Positions 25,574 to 34,263 of a DNA stretch of 64,000 nucleotides are shown here, in pieces. Origin of the DNA: JAJCZZ01 sp964569085 (GTDB lineage: Bacteria; Gemmatimonadota; Gemmatimonadetes; Longimicrobiales; Gaopeijiaceae); assembly GCA_964569085.1 (NCBI GenBank), contig CAZMTA010000002.1, forward strand, positions 186,001 through 250,000, written 5' to 3'. Each line of letters begins with the position of its first letter. The first letter of the stretch is position 1. The translations under genes were made by a program, and so were the position numbers. The notes beneath the pieces were generated by a model that had not been told where the DNA came from, made no database searches, and saw only the letters and a program-made list of their open reading frames with translations.

Positions 25574-26815
25574 TCAGTCCTCCGCTTCGCCGGCCTTGCC
25601 CACGATGAGCTTGTGGGCCCGCAGCCGCAGGGCGTTGATGCGGATGAAGCCCCGCGCGTCCTCCTGGTCGTAGCCGCCGGCCACGTCCATGGAGGACAGC
25701 TCCTGGTCGTAGAGGGAGCTGCTGGAGCTCCGCCCCAGGGGGATGACGTTCCCCTTGAGGAGCCGCACCCGGACCTGACCGTCGATGAGGTCCTCGGACT
25801 GGTCGAAGGCCGCCCGCACGAAGTCCATCTCGGGGCTGAACCAGAAGCCGTTGTAGATGATCTCCGCGAAGCGCGGAGAGAGCATGTCCCGGAGGCGGAG
25901 CACCTCCCGGTCCATGGCCACGCCCTCCAGGTCCCGGAGCGCGTGGTGCAGCACCGTGCCGCCGGGGGTCTCGTAGACGCCCCGGGACTTGATGCCCACG
26001 AAGCGGTTCTCGACCATGTCCACCCGGCCCACGCCGTGCTTCCCGCCCACCTCGTTCAGGTACTCGAAGAGGGGCAGCGGCTCGGTGAGGTCGACCCCGG
26101 CCTCCCGGTTCTCCACCCGCACCGGCATGGCGTCCTTGAAGTGGATCACCAGGTCGTCGGGCCGGTCGGGGGCGTCGGCCACGCTCCGGGTGAGCTTGAA
26201 CATGTCGTCGGGGGGCGTGGCGTCCGGGTCCTCCAGCATGCCCGCCTCGTAGGAGCGGTGCATGAGGTTCTCGTCGCTGGAGTAGGGCTTCTCCGCCGTC
26301 GCCTCCACCGGGATCCCGTGCTCCCGGGCGAAGGCCAGGAGGTCCTTGCGGCCCTGGAAGCGGGCCAGGAACTCCGGGTCCTTCCACGGGGCGATGACCT
26401 CGAGCCCCGGGGCGAGCGCCGCGAAGGCCAGCTCGAAGCGGACCTGGTCGTTCCCCTTTCCGGTGGCTCCGTGGGCCACGGCCCCGGCGCCCTCGCGCAG
26501 CGCGATCTCCACCTGTCGGCGGGCGATCACGGGGCGGGCCAGGGCGGTCCCCAGGAGGTAGCGGTTCTCGTAGACCGCGTTCCCGGCGATGGCGGGGAAG
26601 ATGAAGTCCGTGACGAACTCCTCCTGGAGGTCCTCCACGAAGACGTCGCTGGCGCCCGTGGCGAGGGCGCGCTCGGCCACCTGGTCGAAGTCCTCCTGCT
26701 GCCCCACGTCCGCCACGTAGGCGAGGACCTCGTAGCCGCGCTGGAGGAGGGTCTTGAGGATGCAGGCCGTGTCGAGGCCGCCGCTGTAGGCGAGGACCAC
26801 CTTCTTCTGCGTCAC
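25574..26815 (-). CDS. argG: argininosuccinate synthase
   Basis: The 413-residue enzyme condenses citrulline and aspartate with ATP in arginine synthesis. The ATP pyrophosphatase loop VVLAYSGGLDTACIL is at residues 6-20. HGATGKGNDQVRFE and YSSDENLMHRSYEAGMLEDP are further family signatures, with GRSSSSSLYDQELSSMD near the C-terminus. The start is GTG 26815 with GGAG 5 bases upstream. It stands alone here without other arg genes. A clear promoter lies 50-78 bases upstream. Confidence 0.96.
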   Translation of the reverse strand: MTQKKVVLAYSGGLDTACILKTLLQRGYEVLAYVADVGQQEDFDQVAERALATGASDVFVEDLQEEFVTDFIFPAIAGNAVYENRYLLGTALARPVIARRQVEIALREGAGAVAHGATGKGNDQVRFELAFAALAPGLEVIAPWKDPEFLARFQGRKDLLAFAREHGIPVEATAEKPYSSDENLMHRSYEAGMLEDPDATPPDDMFKLTRSVADAPDRPDDLVIHFKDAMPVRVENREAGVDLTEPLPLFEYLNEVGGKHGVGRVDMVENRFVGIKSRGVYETPGGTVLHHALRDLEGVAMDREVLRLRDMLSPRFAEIIYNGFWFSPEMDFVRAAFDQSEDLIDGQVRVRLLKGNVIPLGRSSSSSLYDQELSSMDVAGGYDQEDARGFIRINALRLRAHKLIVGKAGEAED

Positions 26816-26864
26816 GCTGGCTCCGGGGGTGGGGAAGGGGGGAAGGACGGGCGGCGGGACACCT

Positions 26865-26893
26865 ACGGTATGGCGGCCGGCGGGCGCGGCCAA
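26865..26893 (-). promoter_or_regulatory. candidate argG promoter
   Basis: On the minus strand TTGGCC (26893-26888), a 17-base spacer and TACCGT (26870-26865) precede argG. The -10 hexamer is identical to that of the KaiC operon. No ARG-box-like palindrome is obvious. Confidence 0.55.
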
Positions 26894-27009
26894 CCCCCGG
26901 GATCCATCCGAATCTCCATCCGCCTCCTCTACCCCGCTCCATGGTCGGGCACGGGGTTTGCCTTCGAAACTGACAGAACGCGCTCGACCCTCTCGCACGG
27001 ACACGACCC

Positions 27010-27303
27010 ATGAGCGGAACGACATCGAAGTGGCCCTGGAGCCGCAGCCTGGCCCTCGCACCCCCCGGGGAGGCGCTGGAGGTGGAGGACATCCTCTTCG
27101 GCGCGGTGCAGGACCACTGCTGGGAGCTCGGCATCCGCCGGGGCTCGGTCCTCACCACCGCGACGGCCGACGACCAGGGCGTCGAGGTGACCCTGCCCAC
27201 GGGCCAGAACGCCCGGATCGCAAGGCATTTCGCCTGGTTCGTGGCCGTGCGCAGGGTGACGGCCGGGAACGGGCGGAGCACCGTGACCGAGGGCTCCCGC
27301 TAG
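27010..27303 (+). CDS. FeoA-like SH3-fold small protein
   Basis: The 97-residue protein contains a segment (residues ~38-82) with the FeoA pattern: CWELGIRRGSVLTT, a turn, GVEVTLPTG and a final strand WFVAVRRV. FeoA domains are small SH3-like modules associated with the ferrous iron transporter FeoB, but no feoB is nearby, so this may be a stand-alone or diverged member. It is divergent from argG and converges on the LuxR-type regulator. Confidence 0.55.
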   Translation: MSGTTSKWPWSRSLALAPPGEALEVEDILFGAVQDHCWELGIRRGSVLTTATADDQGVEVTLPTGQNARIARHFAWFVAVRRVTAGNGRSTVTEGSR

Positions 27304-27309
27304 CGCGCT

Positions 27310-27388
27310 CCCGCTCGGGCGCGACCGGCCGTGGCGGGCGAGCGGGCGGAGGACGGACGCCCCCCCGAAGGCCGTCCCGGAGGGGGCG
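27310..27388. terminator. two hairpins between convergent genes
   Basis: CCCGCTCG (27310-27317) pairs with CGAGCGGG (27339-27346) just after the FeoA-like stop. CGCCCCC (27358-27364) pairs with GGGGGCG (27382-27388), abutting the stop of the regulator on the other strand. Together they could end transcription from both sides. Neither has a T tract. Confidence 0.4.
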
Positions 27389-28063
27389 CTATCCCGCTCC
27401 GTCCTCGCGCTCCCGGGCCCGGGAGAGGATCAGGACCTTCCGGGCCTCGTCCCGGTCCCGGACTTCAAGTTTGTCCAGAATGGAATGCACGTGGGTCTTC
27501 ACGGTCCCCACGCCGATGTACAGGCGCTCCGCGATCTCCTTGTTGGTGAGCTCCCGGCCGAGGAGGTCGAGCACCTCCTCCTCCCGGGGCGTCAGGCGGG
27601 ACAGGCCCGCCAGGTCCACGCCGCTCTCCTCCAGCAGATCGGCCATGGCGTGGAGCCGCTCCACCATCCGGCGCGCCGTGCGCGGGGACACGAGGACCTC
27701 GCCCCGGTCCAGGAGCCGCAGCACCAGGAGGAGCCCCGACATGGAGAGCTCCTCGGTGAGGTAGGCGTCCACCCCGGCCTCCAGGTACCGGACGATGACC
27801 GCGTCGGACGGCGCGACTCCCGTGACCACCAGACAGGGGCGCTCCTCCCGCCCGCGCAGCGTCCGGGCGAGCTCCATCACGGCGTTGGCGCGGAGGTTTC
27901 CGCTGGCCACGACCATGTCGACCTCCTCCCGGTCGATGATCTCCAGCGCCTCCTCCGCCGAGAGGGCCGTCTCCACCGCCTCCATGTCCTCGGAGGCGGC
28001 GAGGCCGGCCGCCAAGGCCTGGCAGGTGGCTCGATCCCGGTCCAGGACCAGGACCCGGATCAC
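27389..28063 (-). CDS. LuxR/NarL-type regulator with degenerate receiver domain
   Basis: The 224-residue protein has a receiver-like N-terminus (1-120) and a LuxR helix-turn-helix at ~153-213 (LTPREEEVLDLLGRELTNKEIAERL, TVKTHVHSILDKL). The receiver lacks key residues: where the phospho-acceptor Asp is expected the sequence reads VDMVVASGNL, giving Ser54, and the switch Lys is replaced (AYLTEEL, Glu104). The acidic pair survives only partly (LDRDR). It is therefore unlikely to be controlled by ordinary phosphorylation. The GTG start overlaps the stop of the KaiC-like gene, suggesting joint control or direct interaction. Confidence 0.88.
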   Translation of the reverse strand: MIRVLVLDRDRATCQALAAGLAASEDMEAVETALSAEEALEIIDREEVDMVVASGNLRANAVMELARTLRGREERPCLVVTGVAPSDAVIVRYLEAGVDAYLTEELSMSGLLLVLRLLDRGEVLVSPRTARRMVERLHAMADLLEESGVDLAGLSRLTPREEEVLDLLGRELTNKEIAERLYIGVGTVKTHVHSILDKLEVRDRDEARKVLILSRAREREDGAG

Positions 28064-29565
28064 GTGGTGGACCCCCCTCCGCCCAGGGCGGAGTCCTCCG
28101 ACTGCTCCAGGTTGGGGACGCCGTGGAGGATGCCGTGGAGGCTCGAGAGCAGGTCGCCCATCTCGATGCCCTCCGCGGTGATCCGGTACTCCCGGAAGGA
28201 GTGGCTGTGCGCGCTGCGCCGCATCTTGATGACCGACATGACGCTCCGGAGCTCTCCGCGGACCTCCACGTAGCGCTGGAGGATCACGTCGTCGGCAAGG
28301 AACGAGGTCTCGTGGGGCGTGAGCTGTAGGTGGTCCGCCTGCTGGACCAGCTCGGTCGTCATGAGGACCGTGATCCCGCCGTTGGTCAGGGTGTGGACCA
28401 CGCGGGCCACCGCCTCCCGGATCCGCATCACCCGCTCCGTATCCACGCCTTTGGCGGCCACGCGCAGCCCGCTCAGCGAGTCGATGACGACCCGGGAGGC
28501 GCCGATCTTCATGGCGGCGTCCCAGATGTCCTCGAAGGACTCGGACATGGAGAGGTCCAGCGGGGCGCGCCGCATGAGAACGGCCCGTCCCTCACGCTGG
28601 GCGGCCGGGAAGTCGATGCCCAGGTGCAGGCCCCGGGCGCAGTACCGGGTGAGGGTCTCCTCGAAGGTGGCCACCACCACGCTTTCCCCGGCGGCCAGCC
28701 CGGCACCCGCGAACTGCATCCCCAGCACCGACTTCCCGGAGCCGGACGGTCCCGACACCACCACCGCGTCCCCGCCCACGATCCCGCCGCCCATCATCTC
28801 GTCCAGTCCGGGTATGCCCGTGGAGAGCCGGAGCTCGTCGGCGTCCTCGACGAGCTTTTCCGGAAACTCGCGGAGGAGGCGCGGATAGACCCGGACGCCC
28901 TCGTCGGTGATGCGGTAGGCGTGCGGTCCCGGGATCTGGGGGAGCCCCCGCACCTTCTCCACCTCGAGCCTGCGGACGTCCGAGTCGCCCTCGGCGTAGC
29001 TGCGCAGCCAGATCACCCCGTCCGCCACGGTGAACACCGGGGTGGTCGGCCGGTCCCGCTCGAACTCCCCCAGGAGGAAGGTGGTGGCCGCCCAGCGCGT
29101 CATGTGCGTGGCCAGACGCTGGATGAGCCGCTGGAAGGAGAGGGCGCCGAAGCCCGCGCCCGCGTCCGCGAACCGCTGCAGGGAGTGGAAGGAGTCCACC
29201 ACGACCAGGGACGGGCGAAGCCGCTCCACGTCCGCCAGGATGCGCTCCAGGAGAACCTCGGGCTGCCCCGCCAGCGCCTCGTCGGTGAGGTTCACGAAGT
29301 GCACCGAGCTGCCGACCTCCGCCTGGTCGAAGAACTCGAACTGCTGCTGGTAGCGGAGCATCTTCACCGGCGGCTCGCCCACCAGGGTGAAGTAGACCGC
29401 CGGCGCTTCGGGGGTGGCGGCGTGGAAGAGGATCTGGTGCGCCAGGGTCGTCTTCCCGCTTCCCGGCGCCCCGGCGATGATGTTGAAGGAGAGCTCGGGG
29501 AGCCCGCCTCCCAGGACCTCGTCCAGCCCCGGCACTCCGGTGTCGATCAGGTCAATCCGCGGCAT
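28060..29565 (-). CDS. KaiC-like double-domain RecA-family ATPase
   Basis: The 501-residue protein has two KaiC domains. CI: Walker A GAPGSGKTT (32-40) and Walker B LVVVDS (Asp124). CII: Walker A GPSGSGKSV (272-280), catalytic FEE (301-303) and Walker B RVVIDS (Asp362). In CI the usual Glu-Glu is replaced by GEPP (63-66), so its hydrolysis may be altered. Aligned by eye with cyanobacterial KaiC, the phosphosite region reads HETSFLADD (418-426), keeping a Ser at the Ser431 position but Phe instead of Thr432. There is no kaiA or kaiB nearby. It overlaps its 159-residue neighbour by 14 bases and the regulator by 4. Confidence 0.92.
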   Translation of the reverse strand: MPRIDLIDTGVPGLDEVLGGGLPELSFNIIAGAPGSGKTTLAHQILFHAATPEAPAVYFTLVGEPPVKMLRYQQQFEFFDQAEVGSSVHFVNLTDEALAGQPEVLLERILADVERLRPSLVVVDSFHSLQRFADAGAGFGALSFQRLIQRLATHMTRWAATTFLLGEFERDRPTTPVFTVADGVIWLRSYAEGDSDVRRLEVEKVRGLPQIPGPHAYRITDEGVRVYPRLLREFPEKLVEDADELRLSTGIPGLDEMMGGGIVGGDAVVVSGPSGSGKSVLGMQFAGAGLAAGESVVVATFEETLTRYCARGLHLGIDFPAAQREGRAVLMRRAPLDLSMSESFEDIWDAAMKIGASRVVIDSLSGLRVAAKGVDTERVMRIREAVARVVHTLTNGGITVLMTTELVQQADHLQLTPHETSFLADDVILQRYVEVRGELRSVMSVIKMRRSAHSHSFREYRITAEGIEMGDLLSSLHGILHGVPNLEQSEDSALGGGGSTT

Positions 29566-30031
29566 GGCCCTCTCCTTCGTCGGAGGCGGCGGGGCGATCG
29601 AGCTCGTCCGCGGAGTAGCCGTCGACCACGTCGGGCCACGGCTCCCCCAGGAGGACGAGGGTGAGCCGCCACCCGATCAGGCGACCCATGAAGGTGAGGA
29701 GCTCGGACAGGAGCGCCGTGCCGGCCTCCCGGGTCTCCTCCAGGTCCCCCAGGAGCTCGGCCAGGGACTCGGGCGAGGGCACGCGGTCCCCGGTCAGGGG
29801 GAGCCGGCCCAGCTCGGGGTGGGCCTGGGCCGCCACCACGGTGGCCCGTCCCAGGATGGCTCCGAAGCCGCCGGTCCCGATCATGGGCCGGAGGAGGTCG
29901 TCCAGGGTCCCCAGCACCGACGCGAGCGCGCCGGCGGGATCCTCCCGGAGGCCTTCCTTCCCGAGGATGTCGGAGGCCAGGGCACGGCGGCGTGTGGCGC
30001 CACGGCCCGGTCCTGGCGAGGAGTGCGACAC
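29552..30031 (-). CDS. unknown 159-residue protein of the KaiC operon
   Basis: The frame starts at GTG 30031 and its end overlaps the KaiC-like gene by 14 bases. The product looks soluble and largely helical. Distinct segments are LLRPMIGTGGFGAILGRATVVAAQAHPEL (around residues 45-75, Gly- and Ala-rich) and LLSELLTFMGRLIGWRLTLVLLGEPWPDV (105-135), with an acidic tail. I do not recognise the family. Because it heads the operon and is translationally linked to the ATPase, it is likely a partner or regulator of the KaiC-like protein; that is inference. Confidence 0.7.
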   Translation of the reverse strand: MSHSSPGPGRGATRRRALASDILGKEGLREDPAGALASVLGTLDDLLRPMIGTGGFGAILGRATVVAAQAHPELGRLPLTGDRVPSPESLAELLGDLEETREAGTALLSELLTFMGRLIGWRLTLVLLGEPWPDVVDGYSADELDRPAASDEGEGHAAD

Positions 30032-30089
30032 GAGAGCCCCCGCTGGGAATGAACCCGAAGGCGGAGCGCAGAGCGCTCCCTACGGCTCG

Positions 30090-30118
30090 ACGGTAGGGTG
30101 GGTGCGCGGCCGGAGCAA
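30090..30118 (-). promoter_or_regulatory. candidate promoter of the KaiC operon
   Basis: On the minus strand TTGCTC (30118-30113), a 17-base spacer and TACCGT (30095-30090) lie about 60 bases before the GTG at 30031. It separates this operon from the upstream receiver gene. Confidence 0.55.
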
Positions 30119-30139
30119 GATGGCCCGACCCGCGCCGGA

Positions 30140-30649
30140 TCAGTCTCCGGCCGCCGTGGTGAGGGGGGGCTCCTGGGGTCCGGAACCCTCGAGGAGACCC
30201 TCCACCGCTTCGTAGAGTCGGGTGGACCCGAAGGGCTTGGTGAGGACGGGACGCGGAAGGTCGTCCGTATGCCCGCCCGCGGCCCGGCTGCACATGAAGA
30301 GCGCCTTGGTCTCCGGCTCGCGGCTCCGGGCCTCGCGGAGGAGCTCGGTGGCGTCGGTTCCCGACATCCCCGTGTCCGCCACCAGGACGTCGACCCGACG
30401 GTCGGGGTCCTGGAGAAGGCTCAGCGCCTCCCGTCCGGTCTCGGCCTGGAGGGTCCGGTAGCCGGCCCGTCCCAGGAGTCGGGAGACGACGCGGCGGACG
30501 AAGGGCTCTTCGTCCACCACGAGCACCACCGGCTTCGTCCCGGGAGCCTGGAAGGTCGGGACGGTGTGCTCCCCGCCGGGCATCGGCTCCGGCATGCGCC
30601 CGTTCGGGCGGGAGCCTGGCGTACGGGGGAGGTCGGGGGTGCCGCGCAT
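30140..30649 (-). CDS. stand-alone response-regulator receiver
   Basis: The 169-residue protein has a 35-residue N-terminal extension, then one receiver domain and no output domain. Receiver residues are intact: VVLVVDEEPFVRR (acidic pocket), VLVADTGMSG (phospho-acceptor Asp) and VLTKPF (switch Lys). It lies 108 bases upstream of the KaiC operon on the same strand, so it could act as a phosphorylatable partner complementing the degenerate receiver of the LuxR-type protein. No histidine kinase is in the window. Confidence 0.87.
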   Translation of the reverse strand: MRGTPDLPRTPGSRPNGRMPEPMPGGEHTVPTFQAPGTKPVVLVVDEEPFVRRVVSRLLGRAGYRTLQAETGREALSLLQDPDRRVDVLVADTGMSGTDATELLREARSREPETKALFMCSRAAGGHTDDLPRPVLTKPFGSTRLYEAVEGLLEGSGPQEPPLTTAAGD

Positions 30650-30747
30650 CTCGATGATCGCTCCTGGGTCCGGGTCGGGGCAGCGTGATCGTAAGATCGG
30701 AGGATCGGCCAGCGCGGGATATTGGCCCCGACACAGGGTGCGGGTAT

Positions 30748-30818
30748 AAAAAAAGGTATAGATCCCCCCTCGGGGAGGACGCGGCCCCGGGGGGGGCGGC
30801 CCGCGGTCCCGCCCCCCC
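30748..30818 (-). terminator. hairpin and AT-rich tract after the tricorn-like gene
   Basis: GGGGGGGCGG (30790-30799) pairs perfectly with CCGCCCCCCC (30809-30818), 18 bases past the stop at 30836. A second small C/G stem (30764-30777) and a run of seven T on the minus strand (30754-30748) follow. The flanking TATA-like bases are strikingly AT-rich for this genome and might instead belong to a promoter of the receiver gene. Confidence 0.45.
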
Positions 30819-30835
30819 TGCGCGGCCGGCTTCCG

Positions 30836-33800
30836 TCACCCCCCGCCCGGGCGGGAGGGCCGGGGGAAGGGGGGCGGCTCGACGGCCGGCACCGGATTCC
30901 GCTCCAGGAGGCGGAGCGCCTCCTCCACCGCCCGCTCGAGCTGCGGGTCCCGGCCCTCGGCCACGGCCCGCGCGTCCTGCCAGACCCGGATGTCCGGCGG
31001 CACGCCCTCGTTCTCCGCGATGAACGCGCCCGCGACCGGGTCGAAGACCGCGAAGGTGGGGGCGGTGAGTGCCCCTCCGTCCACCAGCGGGTAGTGGACC
31101 GAGGAGGCCACCAGGCCGCCCCACGTGCGCATGCCCACCAGCGGGCCGACCCGCTGCTGCCGGAAGGCCCACGGGAAGTAGTCGCCTCCCGAGCCGGCCA
31201 GCTCGTTGATCAGAAGGACCTTGGGGCCCAGGACGCCCTGGGGCAGGACCGAGGGCCGGCCTCCGGGGATGTCGTTGGTGATGGCGGCCCGGACCGTCCG
31301 GGTCATGTAGTCCACCATGTAGTCGTCCAGCAGCCCGCCCCCGTTGAAGCGCTCGTCGATGACGGCGGCGGGGCGGTCCTGCTGGGCGAAGAAGTACCGG
31401 TCGAAGGAGATCACGCCGGGCCCCCCGGTGTTGGGGATCCAGGCGTAGGCCACCCGCCCGCCCGAGAGCTCGTCCACCCGGCGCCGGTTGTCCTCCACCC
31501 AGGCCCGGCGCCGGAGCGCCGCCTCGGAGCGGAGCGGCTCCACGGTGACCGTGCGGCTCCCGGCCATCCCCGGCCGGTCGTTGAGATGGAGCACCGTCTG
31601 GCGCTCGGCGGTCCCGTCCAGCAGCCGCCACGGGTCCATGTCGGCGGTGAGGGGTCGACCCTCCACGCCCACCAGGAAGTCTCCCTCCTCCACGTCCAGA
31701 CCGGGCTGATCCAACGGGGCGGACAGCCCGGGGTTCCAGCTCTCGAAGGTGTAGATGCGCTCGATGCGCCATCCGCCGTCCTCCGCCGTGAAGTCGACGC
31801 CCAGCAGCCCGACCCGGGAGGTGTCCACCGCCGGATGGTCCCCCCCGAAGACGAAGGAGTGGCCGACGCTCATCTCCCCGTTCATCTGGTCCAGGAGGTA
31901 CGTCAGGTCGGCGCGGTGGCGGACGTGCTCCACCAGCGGCGCGTAGCGGTCGTACACCGCGTCCCAGTCGGCGCCGTGCATGCCCGGGTCGTAGAAGAAC
32001 TCCTTCTCGTAGCGCCACGCCTCGTCGAACATCTGCCTCCACTCCGCCGTGCGGTCCAGCTCCATGCGGAGCGTCATGTCCAGGCGCCCCGAGCCGGCCT
32101 CCGGGGGGCGCGCCGTCTCCACCACGTGCCAGGCGGGCCCGGAGCGGTAGAGGAGGGAGCCGCCGTCCGCGGAGACGGTGGCCGAGGACGCGCCCCGGAC
32201 GAAGGGGACGGCCTCCCGGTCCTCCAGGGTGAACTTGTGGAGCGTGAGCCCGGGCCCGTCCCCTCCGGCCTCGCCGATGAAGACCGAGCCCGCCGGTCCC
32301 GCCACCACGGCCCGGTACTCCCGCACCGGCATGGGGAGCGCCACGATGCGTCGGGCGACCCCGTCGAAGTCGATGCGGACGTCGGGTGTCCCGGCGTCCT
32401 CTGCGGGCCCGCCTTCCTCCGCCTCCTCCGGCCCGGCCTCCCCTTCGTCCTCGACGGGCTCCTCGTCGGAGCGGAGGGGGAAGGGGGAGGGGTCGTCGTC
32501 CCGGAGGACCATGACGTAGGCGGCGTACGTCGGGGCGGCCGCGCGCACCGTGCTGGTGTTGGCCCACCCCGAGTTCAGCGCGAGGTCGGTGCTGGCCAGG
32601 AACCAGAGGTGCCGACCGTCCCGGTCCCACGCCGGGGCCGTGGCGTCGGCGAGCTCGTCGGTGAGGGGACGGGCCTCCCCCGTTTCGGCGTTCCACGCCA
32701 CGATGCGGCGGAAGTTGTTGGGGCCCGCCTTGGCGTAGGCGAGCCAGCGGGAGTCGGGGGACCAGACCAGCCCCATGGAGCCGCGCTCGGACTGGTTGGA
32801 GCCGGTGTCGGCGGTCCGGACCTCGCCGGAGGCCACGTCCACGATCCGGATGCGGACGTCGTCGTCCACGAACGCGATGTGGTCCCCGTCGGGCGACCAG
32901 GTCGTCTCCCAGCCGAGGGCGGACTCGCCGATATCGATGGCCCGGGGCTCGCCGAGGCCGTCCTGGTCGGCCAGGACCAGCTCGTACCCTTCGTCCGGGC
33001 TTCCGGCGAGGCGATCCCGGAACCACGCCACGGTGCCTCCGTCCGGCGACCAGACCGGCCGCCGGTCCGCCGCGTCGGCGGAGCGGGAGAGGTTGCGGGC
33101 GTCCCCGTGCTCCACCGGGACGGTGAAGATCTCGCCCCGGGCCTGGAAGACGGCGCGCCGGCCGGTGGGGGAGAGGGCGCCGTTGGTGGCCGTGGGGGTC
33201 ACGTCCTCCCAGCGGGTGGCGGCCCAGGGGAAGTCGCCCACCACCTCGACGTCCAGGCGCCGCAGCGCCCCGGTGGCCGGGTCCAGGGTGTGGATCCACC
33301 CGTCCTGCTCCAGCGCCAGGAGCTCCCCGTTGCCCGAGAGGTGCTTCACCTCGGCGCCGGAGAAGTCGGTGAGCTGCTCGGTGGCCCCGGAGGCCGGGTC
33401 CCACGACCAGACGTTGTAGGCCCAGTCCCGGTCCGACACGAAGTAGACCCGGTCGCCCATCCACACGGGATGGGTGTCGGTGGTGCCCTCGTGGGGAAGG
33501 AGGGTCTCCTCCAGCGTCTCGGTGTCCAGCACCACCAGCGGGGTGTTCTGGCCGCCCCGGTAGTCCCGGAACTCCCCGTCCCAGCGCGACATGCGGTCCA
33601 CCACCAGGCGACGGCCGTCGGGCGCCCACGACCCGGTGTGGCCCCAGGGGGCGGGGACGAGCTCGCTGGGCCCGCCCTCGGGCGAGACCGTCCAGAGGCG
33701 CTCGTACCCGGTGGGGGCCGTCTCCCGGGTGGAGGCGTAGAGCACGCGGCTCCCGTCGGGGCTCCATCCCCGCGCCTGGGAGGGAGCCGGGTACCAGGTG

Positions 33801-34123
33801 AGCCTCCGGGGCGTCCCACCCTCCGCCGAGACCACGTAGACCTGGTCCGTGCCGGAGCGGTTCGAGGTGAAGGCCACCCGGCGGCCGTCGGGGGAGAACC
33901 ACGGGTCCGACTCCACGGCCGGCGTGCTGGTGAGGCGCAGGGCCCGCCCCCCCTCGAGGGGCGCCACCCAGAGGTCGCCCCCATGGGCGAACGCCACCCG
34001 GTCGGCGCTCAGCGCGGGCTGGCGGAGGAGCCGGGTGCCGTCCTGCCCCGCGGCGGGGAGAACGCCGGCGACGGCCAGGGCCGCGGCGAGGAGGAGGGTC
34101 GGCGACGGGGACCGACGGGCCAT
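30836..34123 (-). CDS. tricorn-like S41 serine protease, exported
   Basis: The 1095-residue protein starts at ATG 34123, where a signal peptide begins (MARRSPSPTLLLAAALAVAG). Residues ~30-560 are WD40-like/TolB-type propeller repeats (SPDGRRVAFTS, SPDGSRVLYAS, SPDSRWLAYAK). An acidic linker follows (EEPVEDEGEAGPEEAEEGG). The core with a PDZ domain and S41 peptidase ends the protein: His in GEMSVGHSF, the nucleophile Ser978 in NELAGSGGDYF and Glu in AENEGVPPD. It probably trims peptides in the periplasm. It is divergent from ada. Confidence 0.92.
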   Translation of the reverse strand: MARRSPSPTLLLAAALAVAGVLPAAGQDGTRLLRQPALSADRVAFAHGGDLWVAPLEGGRALRLTSTPAVESDPWFSPDGRRVAFTSNRSGTDQVYVVSAEGGTPRRLTWYPAPSQARGWSPDGSRVLYASTRETAPTGYERLWTVSPEGGPSELVPAPWGHTGSWAPDGRRLVVDRMSRWDGEFRDYRGGQNTPLVVLDTETLEETLLPHEGTTDTHPVWMGDRVYFVSDRDWAYNVWSWDPASGATEQLTDFSGAEVKHLSGNGELLALEQDGWIHTLDPATGALRRLDVEVVGDFPWAATRWEDVTPTATNGALSPTGRRAVFQARGEIFTVPVEHGDARNLSRSADAADRRPVWSPDGGTVAWFRDRLAGSPDEGYELVLADQDGLGEPRAIDIGESALGWETTWSPDGDHIAFVDDDVRIRIVDVASGEVRTADTGSNQSERGSMGLVWSPDSRWLAYAKAGPNNFRRIVAWNAETGEARPLTDELADATAPAWDRDGRHLWFLASTDLALNSGWANTSTVRAAAPTYAAYVMVLRDDDPSPFPLRSDEEPVEDEGEAGPEEAEEGGPAEDAGTPDVRIDFDGVARRIVALPMPVREYRAVVAGPAGSVFIGEAGGDGPGLTLHKFTLEDREAVPFVRGASSATVSADGGSLLYRSGPAWHVVETARPPEAGSGRLDMTLRMELDRTAEWRQMFDEAWRYEKEFFYDPGMHGADWDAVYDRYAPLVEHVRHRADLTYLLDQMNGEMSVGHSFVFGGDHPAVDTSRVGLLGVDFTAEDGGWRIERIYTFESWNPGLSAPLDQPGLDVEEGDFLVGVEGRPLTADMDPWRLLDGTAERQTVLHLNDRPGMAGSRTVTVEPLRSEAALRRRAWVEDNRRRVDELSGGRVAYAWIPNTGGPGVISFDRYFFAQQDRPAAVIDERFNGGGLLDDYMVDYMTRTVRAAITNDIPGGRPSVLPQGVLGPKVLLINELAGSGGDYFPWAFRQQRVGPLVGMRTWGGLVASSVHYPLVDGGALTAPTFAVFDPVAGAFIAENEGVPPDIRVWQDARAVAEGRDPQLERAVEEALRLLERNPVPAVEPPPFPRPSRPGGG

Positions 34124-34263
34124 GATCGTGCTCCGGGCTGGGGTCGTGGGGGGACGGCGCTCAAGCTCCTCCCCGGACCGCCCGCGGCGCAAGGCTGCGT
34201 GCCCTCGAGTTCGGCGTCGGTTTTCCGGTGGCCTCCTCCGGGACGGGACGCCAGCTTGGGTCC

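Noticed and set aside
30748..30754. Poly-A run as a phase-variable tract
   Set aside because: It lies outside any coding frame and is only seven bases long; a terminator or promoter context explains it better.
29547..33902. Long minus-strand frame of about 1450 codons across the tricorn-like gene
   Set aside because: It is out of frame with the tricorn protease and has only Arg/Gly/Pro-rich sequence. The true frame shows a signal, propeller repeats and the catalytic Ser.
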